From NCBI RefSeq assembly GCF_003711515.1, contig NW_021167082.1:1853691-1917690 (forward strand): a stretch of DNA of 64,000 bases, given 5' to 3'. The stretch's first letter is position 1. Every line of letters starts with the position of its first letter. A program made the translations under genes and the position numbers. This document shows, one piece after another, positions 11,690 through 23,580 of this stretch. Below the pieces are notes generated by a model that worked only from the letters and a program-made list of their open reading frames with translations, was not told the origin of the DNA and ran no database searches. The DNA comes from Sodiomyces alkalinus F11 (lineage: Eukaryota; Ascomycota; Sordariomycetes; Glomerellales; Plectosphaerellaceae).

Positions 11690-14600
11690 CCTTTAATTAA
11701 TAGAAATCTATATCTTTTTATAGAATATAGGATGGAGTTAGGCGCGGCGGGAGCTACCGCTCCGGTACCGCGCTAAGTATAACGTAATAGTAATCCAGGA
11801 ACCCGGCCTTAACCGTTTTACGAAAAGCCCCGCCTACCCCTCCTAAGGGGTATACCGGCTAATCTAGGGAGGAGGCCGTGTCCTCTTAGATATCTATAAG
11901 AGACACCCGTTATATATATAGATATAGCGGGCCTACTATAATACCTACGCGGTTATATTCGGGACCGGAGATAATACCCTTATAATCTAGTCGATCTACT
12001 TAGAGAACTATTAGTTAGCTAGGATCCCCTAGAATACGCCTTTATGGGATATATTCGATACGGCACTACTACGGGGCCGATATATCTTTATAGGGGACTT
12101 TAACCTATACTACCCCTTATAGTTATAGCCACCACGGTACTACCCCTAAGCCGATACCCTGCTTACCCTTATAACCCGGTAAAACCTAGACCTAGTAAAC
12201 CCCCCTAGAATAACCATATAGCACTGCCCGGACTAGCGTGCTAGTACTATTAACCTTATATAGGTAATATAAGGGCTCCGCTATGATTTTAGCGGCCCGG
12301 ATAAGACTGTTATCGGGTTAGACTATTACTTATAGATAGCCTGAATCCTTATAAAGACGGATACTACGCTAATTACCGCGATAATACTATCATAGGACCT
12401 AGCCGCGCCCTGCTAAGTCTAGAAAGACTTTAACCCCTTATAGATCCCCTAGCTCGCTACTTTATAGTTATAGTAGACTAGTCCCCTTATAATACTAGGA
12501 GATATCGATTTAGTACTGGATAACTTAATAGATAACCTTATAACCCTAGCTAATAAGGCTATACCGCGCCGCCGCGGGGGTACCCCTAGACGCCTATCTA
12601 CCCTTTAATAGAATACAGAGCTAACCGCCCTTACCTAGGAAGTAAGGCGCCTTTACTATACATATAGATCTAGGAAGTCCCGGAACTAATAGGACGAGTT
12701 CTAGGAAGCGGAGAGGTGCTAAGATAAGGCTATAATAGTAGCGAAGCGGCTATACTAGTAATACCTGCTTTACTCGACTAGGAAGGATAATAGCTTTCTT
12801 TAGCGGTTATAGAAATAGGTATAAACTAAAGGGGGAGTATTACCGGACCCCTTATCGGTGCTACTATTATACTAAGATAATAGCGATAACCCGGTAACTA
12901 TACACGTAGAAAAAGCCGAAGTCCTTAACCGGAAGTTCTTCCCCCCCCCCCCTTCCTTACCGCCCCTAGGCCCTTAGACACGGAATTCCCCCCGGGGTAG
13001 GATATCCGCCGAGATATTACCGTAGTAAACGTATAGGGGCGCCTTAAGAAGACTAAACCCTAAGCGGTACTAGGACTAGATAGACTCCTAGTAGGGCTCC
13101 TAAAAGTATATAGACCCCCTATATATTAAAGACTTAGTGCTATATTTATTGCGTGCCTCGAAGTAAGCTATTACCTGAAGAGGTACTATTACGCTACCGT
13201 GGTAGTCCTTAAGAAGGAAGGCCGGCCGCTGGCCGATTACGGGATAGTAAAGGGCTAACGACCGATATTACTCCTTAGTATAATAGGTACGGTCCTTAAG
13301 GGGATACTAGCTAACCGGATCGTTACCGTAGCGGAGGAGTATTAACTCCTCCTAGAGGGATAGATAAATAACCGGATAGGGTAAAGTATAAAGACGGTAG
13401 TATAAAGAGTCACGGAGGCTATAAGGGTAAGCTAGGCCTATAGTAGCACCGTTTCGATACTTTAACTAGATATTAAAGGCGCTTTTAATATAGTCCTCTA
13501 TTCTCGCTTCCTTGAGGTATTTAAAAGAAAAGGCTTCCCCTAGTAGCTTATTACCCTAATTAGTAGCTTCCTTTAAGACCGTATAGCCTAGCTATTACTC
13601 GATAGCGAAACGGCCCCCCCGCGATACCTTTATAGGGGTATACTACAAGGCTCCCCGATCTCCCTTATTCTTTTTATCCTTTATATCTCCACCCTATATA
13701 AAGAACTAGAAAGGGTTCTTAAAATAATAGTAGTAGGTTTTACTAATAACACGAATATTATCGCCTTTAATAGGATAAAGGTATAAACGCGGTAACGCCT
13801 CGCCGCCGTGTAGCGGATATACCTAAATTAGGAGATAGCGAGCACACGATAGTTCGAACTAGCTAAGTATATCTATATCCCTTTTATAAACTCACGCTAA
13901 CCCTTACCTACCCCGCTCCCCCTTAATACTATTTCGGTGCTAGTAGCGGAGGCGATAAGGCTCCTAGGCGTTTAGCTTAATAGGAAGGTTAACTTCTGAT
14001 AAAATACTAAAAAAGTAAAGAGCTATCTAGCTACCTAAATATACGCCCTCTTAAGGCTTAGCGTGGTAGTATAGGGGTATAGCTTCGTAGATATAAGGAG
14101 ACTATACCTTATAGTTATACGATTAGTAATCGTCTATTACGTCTTAACCGTCTATAAGATAGGGGCTAGCCCTTAGTATAGCCTTGTAGCGGTATTTATA
14201 GCGGTATAGAACCGATACCTCCGACTAGTAGCCGGAGCCTATAAAGCCACGCCGGTTAGGGTCCTCGAAAAAAAGACCTTTATCTCCCCCCTTAACCTAT
14301 ACCTCTTAAGCCTAAGTGCCTAAAAGATCCTCCGGATATAAGAAGAAGGGACCGAAGATAAGATATTAGCCGGAGTATACGCCGCGGTAAGAGCTCTAAT
14401 AGCACTAAACCGGTATTATAGGACCTATACCGCCCTTATATATATAGTATAGCTTACCGCCCTAATAACCTAGGCCGGAACCTTATCCCCGCGGAAAGCC
14501 CTTATAAGGGAATAGGGCTAAGCCTAGGCAGAAGTATAGCGGCCTTATACCTACGCCGTAGAGGTACCGAGCTACCCCCCGATATAACGCTCCCTCCGGA

Positions 14601-14995
14601 AATATAAAGGGCTCCTTAAGCTATAAAGCTCTATACTTACCTAGATTAGATTAGAAAAACTAGGCCTACGGGTATTGCTAGCTAAAGTAAGGGTGCTAGG
14701 CTTCCTATTACCGCGGTGCCTTTACGGGGACGGAGGGGCGGAAACGGCGGAGTATATAGTACTCTAGTGCTAGGAGGTAACCGAGGAGGACCGTAGGGAC
14801 CTCTTCGGTGCTATAGGGAGGCTACTTATAACTAGAGGAGACTTATACGATATATTAGAATATAATACTAAGGCCGGGGTAGTTATAAGGTAGTTCCTAT
14901 AACGAAAGAGGCTTAAGGACTTCCGCCTCGCCCTCGAAGTTATAAAGGCCTACGAAGATACCCGCGATACCGAAGCGGGACTATATCGGGGATAA
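11690..14995 (+). pseudogene. LINE L2 ORF2 (endonuclease and reverse transcriptase)
   Basis: The endonuclease opens with NVIVIQEPGLN near 11775, then FIGDFNLYYPLW near 12080 and a Ser/Asp-rich end near 12310. RT shows RPISLLSIIGTVLKG near 13260, LDIKGAFN near 13465 and GILQGSPISLILF near 13640. The FADD box near 13737-13760 reads GFTNNTNI, so both catalytic Asp are Asn. The C-terminus keeps a Cys/His-like zinc region (CLYGDGGAETAEYIVLWC near 14715-14775), typical of Tad/I-clade ORF2. The frame ends near 14995. C-run 12939-12950 probably shifts frame. Confidence 0.8.
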
Positions 14996-15180
14996 AGCGG
15001 TATAATAACTAATTAATTATTAGGATAAGGGCCTTATAAGCCGGGACCCTAGCGGTATCGATATAGTATTAGTACGGCACCGATTAGCTTTTATCGTTAT
15101 TACCTCCCTCGGAGGTATTAATACCGCTCTTAATATACTTAAGACCCTACTAGGCTAATTAGCTAGCTAACACCGCTAAG

Positions 15181-15230
15181 GAGCCGTAGCGGGACTAAGG
15201 GGGAGCCGTAGCGGGACTAAGGGGGAGCCA
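15181..15230. repeat. 22-bp tandem duplication in the L2 3' region
   Basis: GAGCCGTAGCGGGACTAAGG plus GG occurs at 15181 and 15203, and a third unit starts at 15225 (GAGCCA) before diverging. The units are identical, so the duplication is recent or conserved. The rest of 14996-15396 shows no gene. Confidence 0.9.
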
Positions 15231-15396
15231 CTTATAAGGTATTCTAGGATTAAATCTATTTTACCCTCTAAACGTCTTATCTAATAAGATAACTCCTGCA
15301 CTTTTACTAACGCGGTGCCGCCGCGACCGCGACTAGAAGGTAACGCCCGGTTTAGGGCCCGGCTAAAAGACTAGGACGCTGTCCTTAGGCGCTCCT

Positions 15397-15683
15397 TGTC
15401 GCACGTCAAAAGGCACTTAGATAATTAACTTAGTAGAGCAGAAATCTTATATGTGTGTATTATATTAAGTTATATCTGTGAGAGTCTCTTATACCCTTAA
15501 TTTTAGGTGGTGAAGACTCTGTTATGGGTACTATGTTATTTAGATCCTATCCGGTCTTTTCCGGTATCCGCCCCTGTTATATCCTGATACCCGAGGTCCC
15601 CGATATCCGAAGCCCTGAGTCATGGCGTGGATCCCTCCTGGATCCCCTATAGACCACGTTGTAGTCCGTGCGCCTATGCGACA
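15397..15683 (-). repeat. solo Copia-type LTR with perfect TSD
   Basis: A 287-bp LTR starts TGTCGCACG and ends TGCGACA, giving a 7-bp terminal inverted repeat. It is flanked by the 5-bp duplication CTCCT (15392-15396 and 15684-15688). Its reverse complement matches the 5' LTR of Copia H (57848-58121) and the 3' LTR near 57553-57811, so it is in minus orientation. No internal region is attached: the element was probably lost by LTR-LTR recombination. Unlike its neighbours it keeps many CpA/TpG (for example CATGGCGTGGATCC, ACCACGTTGTAG). Confidence 0.92.
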
Positions 15684-15688
15684 CTCCT

Positions 15689-16985
15689 TAGTCTATAAAT
15701 TACTAACATAGAACTACCACGGTACTGAAAGGGGATACCTATAATAGCGATACCCGCGCTACTAGCGGCCTTTACCGCTATATATACCTAATAGATATCT
15801 ATAAGGCGTTACTACTACTTGTTAGTAGCGGAGGGGACCTATTAAACTATTAGCTATATCCACCTTAATATATACACGGCACTATTACGGTACCGAGGCG
15901 ACTTATATTCTTATATAGACGGCGATTATTAGTATACTAGTAATAGTCCGTGCCTATTCCCGTGGTGTTAGCGTAAGCTTTTACTTTATCCGGGTAAATG
16001 CCTAAACGCTTATAATAACGAATATAACTGCCCTACGTTAGCGCTATAATACTACTCTAATACTATCAAGGGCTATATATGGTATAACACGAACTATACT
16101 ATACTTATAGCGGCGGTTATTATTATTAGTATTAGTGTTATTAGGAGACGATATCTATAACTATCAGCACGCTGCTACTAAGGCACCGTTACGCCACGAA
16201 AAGAACTTATATTATACTACTACTTTGGATTACTTATTTATATATATAAATTAATACTATATTGCCTAGTTAACCCTACGCTACCACACTACCGCGACGC
16301 TACCCACAAAGCATTTATAGTTAAATTATAAAGGAGAAATAACAAGGAAAACTAAAGGGGTTTACTATTAGTATAGAGCCGTAACGATAAGCCTACGGTA
16401 CAATAAACGGGTATAGACTGGGAGGAAACCTATAATAAACTTATTAGTATTATAGGAGGAAGAGAGAGGAAAAAGAGGTATAAAGACCTTATAGGATATT
16501 AACTATCTAAATTCTATAATAGGGTAGAGTATTATCCTCCCTACTTACTACCGGATATAGTAGGAATCTACCTAGGGGAGGCAGGAGGCGCCTACCTCCC
16601 CTATACTTTTTATTAACCGAACGAAAGAAATAAAAGGTATAATCCTCGGAGATATAGGGAGGCCGAGGCTAAAGGGTTATAGCCGCTATACCGCGGAGGC
16701 GCGGCGGTACCCCCTCGGCCTTTACTCCGTCGCTAACGATTAGCTTAGGCTAACCTACCTAACTACTAGCCTGCTATACTTCCTGTTAGCTATTAGCCTA
16801 GAGGTATAATCTAGATACGTAGTAGAGACGAACCGGGGCTACGCCGGACCCGTAGCGGTACTACTCCACCTAAGGAAGTGTATAGAGGTTTTCCCCGGGT
16901 TATACCTGGGTTTTCCCCTCTATAGCTACCCGAGAAGGACTATATAGCCTAGAAAGGCTCCTATTAGATTAGTTAGGATAGCGGA
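15689..16985. other. unclassified degenerate sequence
   Basis: About 1.3 kb with no recognised protein. One plus frame near 15720-16320 and one minus frame near 16600-16950 give plausible but unknown protein-like strings. It contains a hairpin at 16573-16603 (TAGGGGAGG and complement around AGGCGCCT) and repeated GGTTTTCCCC words at about 16860-16920. It sits where the 5' LTR and gag of gypsy B would be expected, but shows no match to the A-family LTR. It may be a diverged element part or old host DNA. Confidence 0.5.
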
Positions 16986-17009
16986 GTAAGATCGATAATA
17001 ATAATAATA

Positions 17010-20000
17010 AGTAATACGAGTAGGAGGAGTTTAAGCCGCTATTACGGAGCGAGTTAGTATTAATCTAAGTAAGAGTTAATAATAATAGATTAATAAACGC
17101 TTTTATAAATACGGGTTATAATTACTATACCGTTATAAATAAGAAGTTTACTCGAAAAATACGCGTACCGTTAATCGATAAGAAAAAACGATTATTAAAA
17201 GGCTTCTCGGATAAGACTAAGCTGGCTAATAGGGCTAGTATCGTAGTCTTTACGCTAAATATATAAGGATATACTAAGCGCGTTTTTATATACGTAATAC
17301 TAGGTCTATACTAGGACCTTTTCATGAGACTTCTATAGATAAAATATAACGACGTAGTCCTTTACACTAAGGAAAGGAGGCTCCGCTATAAAGTAGCTAA
17401 TATCGATATCTAACTCTAAGGCGAGGAAGAGCCGAAGGTAGTATAAACGATCCGGGCTACGGTACTAATAATAGGGTCTATATTCGTAGGACTATACCGA
17501 TAATTACGGTACCGGAGAGGAAAAAAAGAGGGAAAGGGCTTATAAGCTATATCGTTAAAGGATATTAAAAAGGCACTAAGTATAAAGAAACCGGTAGATC
17601 CGTAAGAATATATCCCTAAGAGCGTGATATAAGAGTTCGACGACTTATTCGCGCCCTTATACTTTATACGCTTACCTCTATACTAACCTAGCGCCGACTA
17701 TACGGTCTATTTATAGAAGGATAGTAATAATAACGAATAAGCCTTACCGTAAGGCCTACTCTATAATATATCTCGCGAAAAACTCCTTATATTATAGAAG
17801 ACGATAACGGACCTAATAGATAAAGGGTTTATTCGTGCGAGTAGCTTAGCTACCACTATGCTTATATTATTTATAAGAAAGCTAAGGGACGGCCGCCGAT
17901 TTTACTATAACTACTACGCTCTAAATATAATTACCTAATGAGATCGCTACCTACTCCCCCTAATTATAAAGATACTATATAACCTAGTAAAAGCAAAGTG
18001 GTTTACTAAGTTAGATACTATCGCCGCCTTTTATAGGATATGGATAGCGTCTAGGTATAAATATAAAACCGTATTCCGTACACGGTTTAGACTATTTAAG
18101 TGGCTAGTATACCCTTTTAGGTTAACCGGCGTGCCCGCGATATCGTAGCGATATATTAACGTATTATTATAGGAGTTCCTCGATAGTTTTATCTCTGCGT
18201 ATATAGATAATATCCTAATCTACTTAGACGGATCTTATAAGGACTATAAGCAGAAGGTATGGTAAATACTCCGCGCCCATATAAATACTAAGCTAAACCT
18301 TAACCCGAAGAAATACGACTTTAGCGTAAAGACGGTTAAATACCTAGGTTTTATTATTATAGCGGAAAAAAGGGTATCTTATAACCCTAAGAAACTTAAG
18401 GCTATTATAGAATAGGAGGCCTTAGTCTCTACGATTAGGGTACGAAGTTTCCTATGGTTCGCTAACTTTTATAGGATATTTATCCGCGACTTTATAGTTA
18501 TCGTAGCGCCCACTTATAGCCTTAACGAAAAAGAACGCCCCGTTCAACTAAGGCCCCCTTTAAGAGGTAGCCTTTAAAGAGCTAAAGCAGAAGTTCTAGA
18601 AAAAGTCTTAGCTATAATAATAGTAACCTAGAAGAAAGACTTAGCTAAAGACGGATTATTTAGGGTTCGCGCTAGGTAGCGTATTCCTATAAGAAGACGA
18701 ATAAGGATATAGGCGTACTACTCGCGTTAACTTAACTCCGCTAAGTATAATTACCCGATCCACGATAAGGAGATACTAATAATTATAGACTATCTATAGG
18801 TTTAGAAAGCCGAGCTAATAGGTAGCGGTTAGTTCTAGATTTACTCGGATTATAAAGCGCTCGAATACTTTATCACTAAAAGGGCCCTAACCGAATACTA
18901 AAATCGCTAAGTACCGGAGCTAACTATAGTCTTTAAAGTAAACCCCGACCTATAACGACTATACGATAAAGCTAAGGCCACTAATAAACGTTATTAAAGT
19001 GTCCTTGCCGTAATAATAGTAAAAGAGCGGAGCTTTTCCCCTAAGCTAGAGCTTAAAATATAGATTATAGAGTATAGAATCGACTAAGGACGGCTAATAT
19101 TTTATAACCGCCTATAGGTACTAAGGGATAGCGAAGATAGAGCAAGCCACCCGTTATAAGTCCGTCTTATATAAGCGATCTATAACTCGGTAATCGGCGG
19201 ATACTTAGGCAGGAATAATATTATTACCCTAATCGCCCGCTAGTTCTTTTAGCCCGGTATAAATCAAGATATTAAAAGGTTTATACGGAACTATAATATA
19301 TACTAAGCTAGCTACGTATAAAGGGGTACGAAAAGAGGATTATTACGCCTACTCCTTATACTAAAGCGAATCTTTTACGATATCGCGATAGACTTTATAA
19401 CGGACCTACTACTTATCTATAAGGGTAAATATAAATACCTGTAGATAATTACCGACTAACTCTTATAATCGGTAATGCTTAAAGCGATAAATACTATAGA
19501 TACTAAAGCGTATACTAAACGGTTCTTACTATACTATTATAGGTTTTACGGGATACTAAAGTCTATTATTAGCTATAGGGGATTAAATTAGATTAGCCGC
19601 TTTTAGCGATACTTCTATAAACTTATAGGTATTAAATAGCGACTAAGTACCGTATACTACCCTTAGATAGATAAAGGTCCTAAACGTATTATCTAGGTAG
19701 TCTAAGCCTACTTACGGGCGTATACCTATTACGCCTAAGATAATTAGAATACGCTATTACTAGTAGCGTAATTAGCCTTAAATAACCGGGTAAACTTAAT
19801 AATCTAAATACGCCCGTTTTTTCTATAATACGAGTACTACGTGGATCCTCTTTAAGTTAATAAGACTACGCTAACCGATAAGTGCGAGGTTTCCATGTAA
19901 GACCTACTAAGTCGCCTTTAAGAAGCTACCTAGTTCGCCTAAGCCACGATAGCCGCTATATAACTACGCTAGGAGGAGTCGGTAAACTATTAGCGTTACC

Positions 20001-20465
20001 CTACTAAAAGGTTCAAAAAGGATAACCTTATATAATTAGATATCGGTAACTACTCCTTACTATAACCCTTAAAAAACCTTACCTAGCTTTACTACAAGTA
20101 TAGAGTTATAAAGGTTATTAACTCCTATATCGTAAAACTAAATATCCTTTTATAGATCTATAACTATTTCTATAGATCTCCTATAATAAGCTAACCGTAA
20201 CCCCTTACTAGGATAAGCGATAACGGACCCCTAGCCGCTACTTATCCGTAAAGGGCTGGATGGGGAAGAGGAATAGGTAGTAGAGGAAGTCCTTTACGTG
20301 TATACCCGGAGGCGAGGTCGCGGTAAAGTCCGCGAGGTATTAATACGATAGAAGGGCTACGAAGAACTAATATAGGAACCGCTTAAGAGCCTATAGGAGA
20401 TATAAGCGCTTAACGAATTTAAGAAAAAGAACGGCCCGGTATAGTCGAATATTAGGCCTTTATAA
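17010..20465 (+). pseudogene. gypsy B pol remnant (protease to chromodomain)
   Basis: Retropepsin near 17090-17150 reads AFINTGYNYYTVINKKF: the active DTG is NTG. RT near 17800-18400 shows KLRDGRRFYYNY, KWFTKLDTIAAFYRI and AYIDNILIY (YIDD to YIDN). RNase H is near 18650-18900, but a gap at about 18912 removes what corresponds to about 640-835 of A1. Integrase is near 19200-19900 (SIISYRG at the second catalytic Asp, so lost). The chromodomain-like tail is near 20280-20465 (TRRRGRGKVREVL). Stop codons are frequent. Confidence 0.87.
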
Positions 20466-20640
20466 TAGTATACTACAGAGTTATAGACACGAATAAGGCT
20501 AATATAGCAGCGAGGAGGATAAAGACCGAAACTAAGATTATATTAGGGTTATACGCCTGCTTTACTTACTTTATAAGTAATAAGGAACTAAGTAAAAAAT
20601 AAAAAGTAACTAAAATAACCTAAGTAGTTAAAAAGACTTA

Positions 20641-21910
20641 TTACTCTGTAGCGTCTCTTTTTTCTAACTCCTCCTCTTATAAGGCTATACCGCCCTCGGT
20701 AATACCTACCTATAACTCCTTTGTCGGCTTAAAGTAAGCTACTAACGTAGCCGCGCCCTCCTCGCTATTAACGATAAAAGGAGTAATACCCTCCTAAGAA
20801 GGAGCCGAAATAGGTATAGCCTTAGAGGCTACCTTTAAAGTACCGGCCGAGAGAGGGTATAACACGGTAAAATACTTATAAAAACGTCTCCTATAATAGG
20901 AGTGGCTATACACCTTTATCTTTATAAAGGCTATATTATTATTATAGTCCTTTAGCTTATACACGACGTCCTTAAGGGTTTTATCTATGCTATGTAGGGA
21001 TATAGCGATATTATTAAATACTCGTAGTAGACTCGCCTAGAACGTAGCGTTAGTAGGGGCGGCGGCGGGAGGCGGTATATCGGCGGGAGGCTAGGCGATA
21101 ATAGGGGGTATAGCGGCTAGGAGAGATAGCGTAACGGGGGCGGGAGTAAGGGCTATAGCGGGGGCAGGAGACTATAACAGCCCGGCTATATTCTTACCGG
21201 ATTTAGCTAGGCTAAGGGCAACCTAGAAATAACCGTAAGCTTCCTAAAATTAATAACGGTTTTATATAGGAAGTTAGCGTAGAGCCACTATACGGAAAGC
21301 AGATATAAACTTATATCCTTATTATCGGTGTCCTCATATATAGTATAAGTAGTATCCTATAGGGCGTTAGTAGCGTAATAGACGGAGGAAAAAAGCGATA
21401 TCGCTTATTAATCGTAGTTAATATACGTATAACTAGTATACTTACCTCGGAATACTTATAAGTACGGTAAAAGTACTTCTAATATTTAGCGTCGCTACGA
21501 GTAGTACCAGGACCTAACTAATAATAACACTTAACGGTATATTCCTGTTTATATTACCGAGTAGCGTACTACACATAAGGAGTAAGGCGGTAAAGGCCGG
21601 GCGGGTTCTTAGGAGCTCGGCGCTTCTTAGGGGGGGGGGGCAGGGTCTACTTAGTATTAGTTACGGCCGACCTTATAACCTATAATACTATAGACTAAAC
21701 TTATATCGTTATCGCTACTACCCGTATAGGGGCGCTTATTAGGAGGTTCGTGGTTAGATATCTACGAACGGTTAGCTATAGTACTAAGTCACGAGTAAGG
21801 GGCGTGCTAACTTATAATAATAAGGATATAGGCGGCCTAAGTTATAAGCTATTACTCGGCGATATTAGTTATACTGCTACGGGACCTACAAGGTATATCG
21901 GGGTAACTCA
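20641..21910 (-). pseudogene. antisense ORF of gypsy B, unknown function
   Basis: Colinear with the A1 antisense frame: minus-strand KNPPGLYRL, YATR, YKQEYTVKCYY, then the Tyr-rich motif YKYFYRTYKYSEV near 21450-21495, a Pro/Ala-rich middle, and a stop at 20641. The conserved Y spacing relative to A1, in spite of independent mutations, supports a real former coding sequence. It has an 11-G run at 21630-21640 at the same place as the G-run of A1. Function unknown. Confidence 0.6.
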
Positions 21911-21989
21911 CGATATAAAAACTAATTAAAAACAAATAGGAAACCGGAAGCTATAGAAGAGGAAGAAAATAGTAAAAAATAAAGAATAG

Positions 21990-22512
21990 TAAGAGGTTTA
22001 CTATACTACCCTTCCTACGCTAATAGGATAGAAAGAATAACCCCCGGTTATATCTACGGCAGGTATATCGTTTATATTAAGCATGTACGCCGGCGAGGAG
22101 CTCGCGATAGCACCGCTATATAAGAGCACCTTTATATTATTTTAGCTCTAAAAGGACCTTAGCTACTACGGAAAGCCTCTTTTCGAAAGCGCCTTTAATG
22201 AGAGCAAATAAAGAACGCTATTTTTAGATTATATATAGCGAGACCGGGTAATATAAGGTCACGACCGCGCGACCACGATACGATTATAACCTCGCCGCCT
22301 CTAGCAGGGGGGGGGGGATATTACCGGCTATAGCCCGCGAAATAGTCCCCGGTAATAGCCGGGACTAAGGAGCACGGACCTCATAGCAAGGCCCGTACGA
22401 TCTAACCTATACTTAGCCGCCTATATACCGCGTAGACTTTTCCTTTTCTCCTTTTCTTCTATAGTTCGAATAAACTATATTTTCGGCCTTAATACGTGAA
22501 TAACTTTTAATA
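21990..22512 (+). repeat. 3' LTR of gypsy B
   Basis: About 523 bp, aligned end to end with the A1 LTR. It starts TAAGAGG (A1 TGGGAGG) and ends TTTTAATA (A1 TTTTAACA), both explained by C-to-T/G-to-A change. It is followed by AGCCA. Confidence 0.82.
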
Positions 22513-22576
22513 AGCCAATATAATTCTTTATCTAATCTATAACTAATCGTTTATATTAGAACTAAGGGGTAGCGAT
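22513..22576 (+). pseudogene. Copia A-cop pol, upstream fragment of the split RNase H
   Basis: The frame ANIILYLIYN-stop-SFILELRGSD leads to the E target site GCGAT and resumes after E at 56723 as TIKIYTNASFTDN. This is the YL...L.L.GSD...DASFADN region at the start of Copia RNase H. The fragment shows that E, and on its left side B, inserted into one Copia gene. Confidence 0.72.
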
Positions 22577-22791
22577 TATAAACGACTGGTTATAGGTCGT
22601 GGTACTAAGTAAGGTCGTAATAATAGATTATCTAGAACTAAGGAAGGAAGAAGGAAAAAGGAGAAAAGTCTATAGCGCTAGGCTAGCTATAAGGTAGCGA
22701 TAACTTAGCGATATAGGTCCGTTAACTAAGCGCGTAGTTAGGAAGATTCGGAGTATAGCCAGATCCTCTATATTGGGGTTAACCCGTAACA
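22577..22791 (-). repeat. 3' LTR of gypsy E
   Basis: 215 bp, top-strand start TATAAACGAC and end CCCGTAACA. It pairs with 56503-56717 over its full length with mostly transition differences. It is preceded by the TSD GCGAT. Confidence 0.9.
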
Positions 22792-22869
22792 CTATCCCCC
22801 CCCTCTCCCTCCGGGGGTTATATAACCGCGCGTTACTATTATAGTTCGGCTCCCCTTTATATCGCGGTA
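22792..22869. other. E internal non-coding stretch beside the 3' LTR
   Basis: C-rich run (CTATCCCCCCCCTCTCCCTC on the top strand) directly inside the LTR. On the minus strand this is a purine-rich tract of the kind used as polypurine primer for plus-strand DNA synthesis. Confidence 0.6.
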
Positions 22870-23575
22870 ATAAAGGAATAATTATATCCCTTTATCTTAC
22901 CTCGCCCTTACCTTAATATTGAAAAAATCTTAGGTCGTTTACTAACATTTATTTACGTGCCTAATATAGTAATATAGGCCTGCCTCGCATAGATACTATC
23001 CGTAGATATATCGGCCCCGTTCTCCTTATAGGCCCTCTTTTCCTCTATTCCCCTCCTTACCTTTAATAATAATAATAATAGTAATAGCGGTTCCGTATAT
23101 ACTTATTCTTCCTTATAGCGATAATTCCTTTAATATCCCTTATCCTTAGATAATAATAGTAATACTCGGTTAGTTTAAGAGTTCCGTATCTAAGGTAAGC
23201 CGTCTCTTACTCGCGATCTTTTTATTAGGAACCCTTTACTAACTTATATCACTTTTATAAATAGCGTTAGCCCTTAGCGATAATAAGGGTAATAATAGTA
23301 ATAAGCGTGCCGCCGATAACGATATAGGTATAACGCTCTTATATCTTAAGGCGATACTAACCGTATAATAGTTTATATTATCGCCCTCGCCGCCGCCTAA
23401 GAAGAAGAAATTAACGGGTAGTTAGCCTCCTAAGTACCCTCTTAATAGTGTTTATACTAAGCTATACCTCCTTTATACACGCGATATCGTTAATAGGAAG
23501 TATAAGCGCCTTTATCGTAGCTAGATGAGTCGGGGGAAGAAATACTATATATACTCTATAAAGATATACCGGTAT
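22870..23575 (+). pseudogene. antisense ORF of E, N-terminal half
   Basis: Plus-strand frame, opposite to E pol. The first part reads FNNNNNSNSGSVYTYSSL near 23070-23110. After a frame change near 23260 it continues GNNSNKRAADNDIG, SPSPPPKKKKLTG and a Tyr-rich Cys relic GKKYYIYSIKIYRYTPI near 23532-23575, where C inserted (TSD 23576-23580). Poly-Asn followed by Lys-Arg is shared with the C and D antisense ORFs. The frame change is either an old indel or an intron. Function unknown; continues at 31804. Confidence 0.55.
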
Positions 23576-23580
23576 ACTCC

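Larger units (their letters stand above)
10048..15396 (+). mobile_element. LINE L2 (Tad/I-like non-LTR retrotransposon)
   Basis: Plus-strand LINE with ORF1 (gag-like) and a long ORF2 (endonuclease, RT, Cys-rich C-terminus), followed by about 400 bases of 3' non-coding sequence with a tandem duplication. The 5' boundary is inferred from where the A-family LTR match ends. The 3' boundary is unclear, because the solo LTR at 15397 lies in or next to its end. Heavily RIP-mutated. Confidence 0.78.
16986..22512 (+). mobile_element. Ty3/gypsy retrotransposon B (A family), 5'-truncated
   Basis: Second copy of the A family: protease, RT, RNase H, integrase, chromodomain, antisense ORF, 3' LTR. No 5' LTR or gag is recognised upstream. 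The 3' LTR is followed directly by a Copia reading frame (22513 onward), so B inserted into A-cop. It has a deletion of about 190 bp near 18912 relative to A1. Confidence 0.85.

Noticed and set aside
16573..16603. Rho-independent terminator (GC hairpin)
   Set aside because: No T-run follows and the sequence is of eukaryotic transposon type; noted only as a hairpin.
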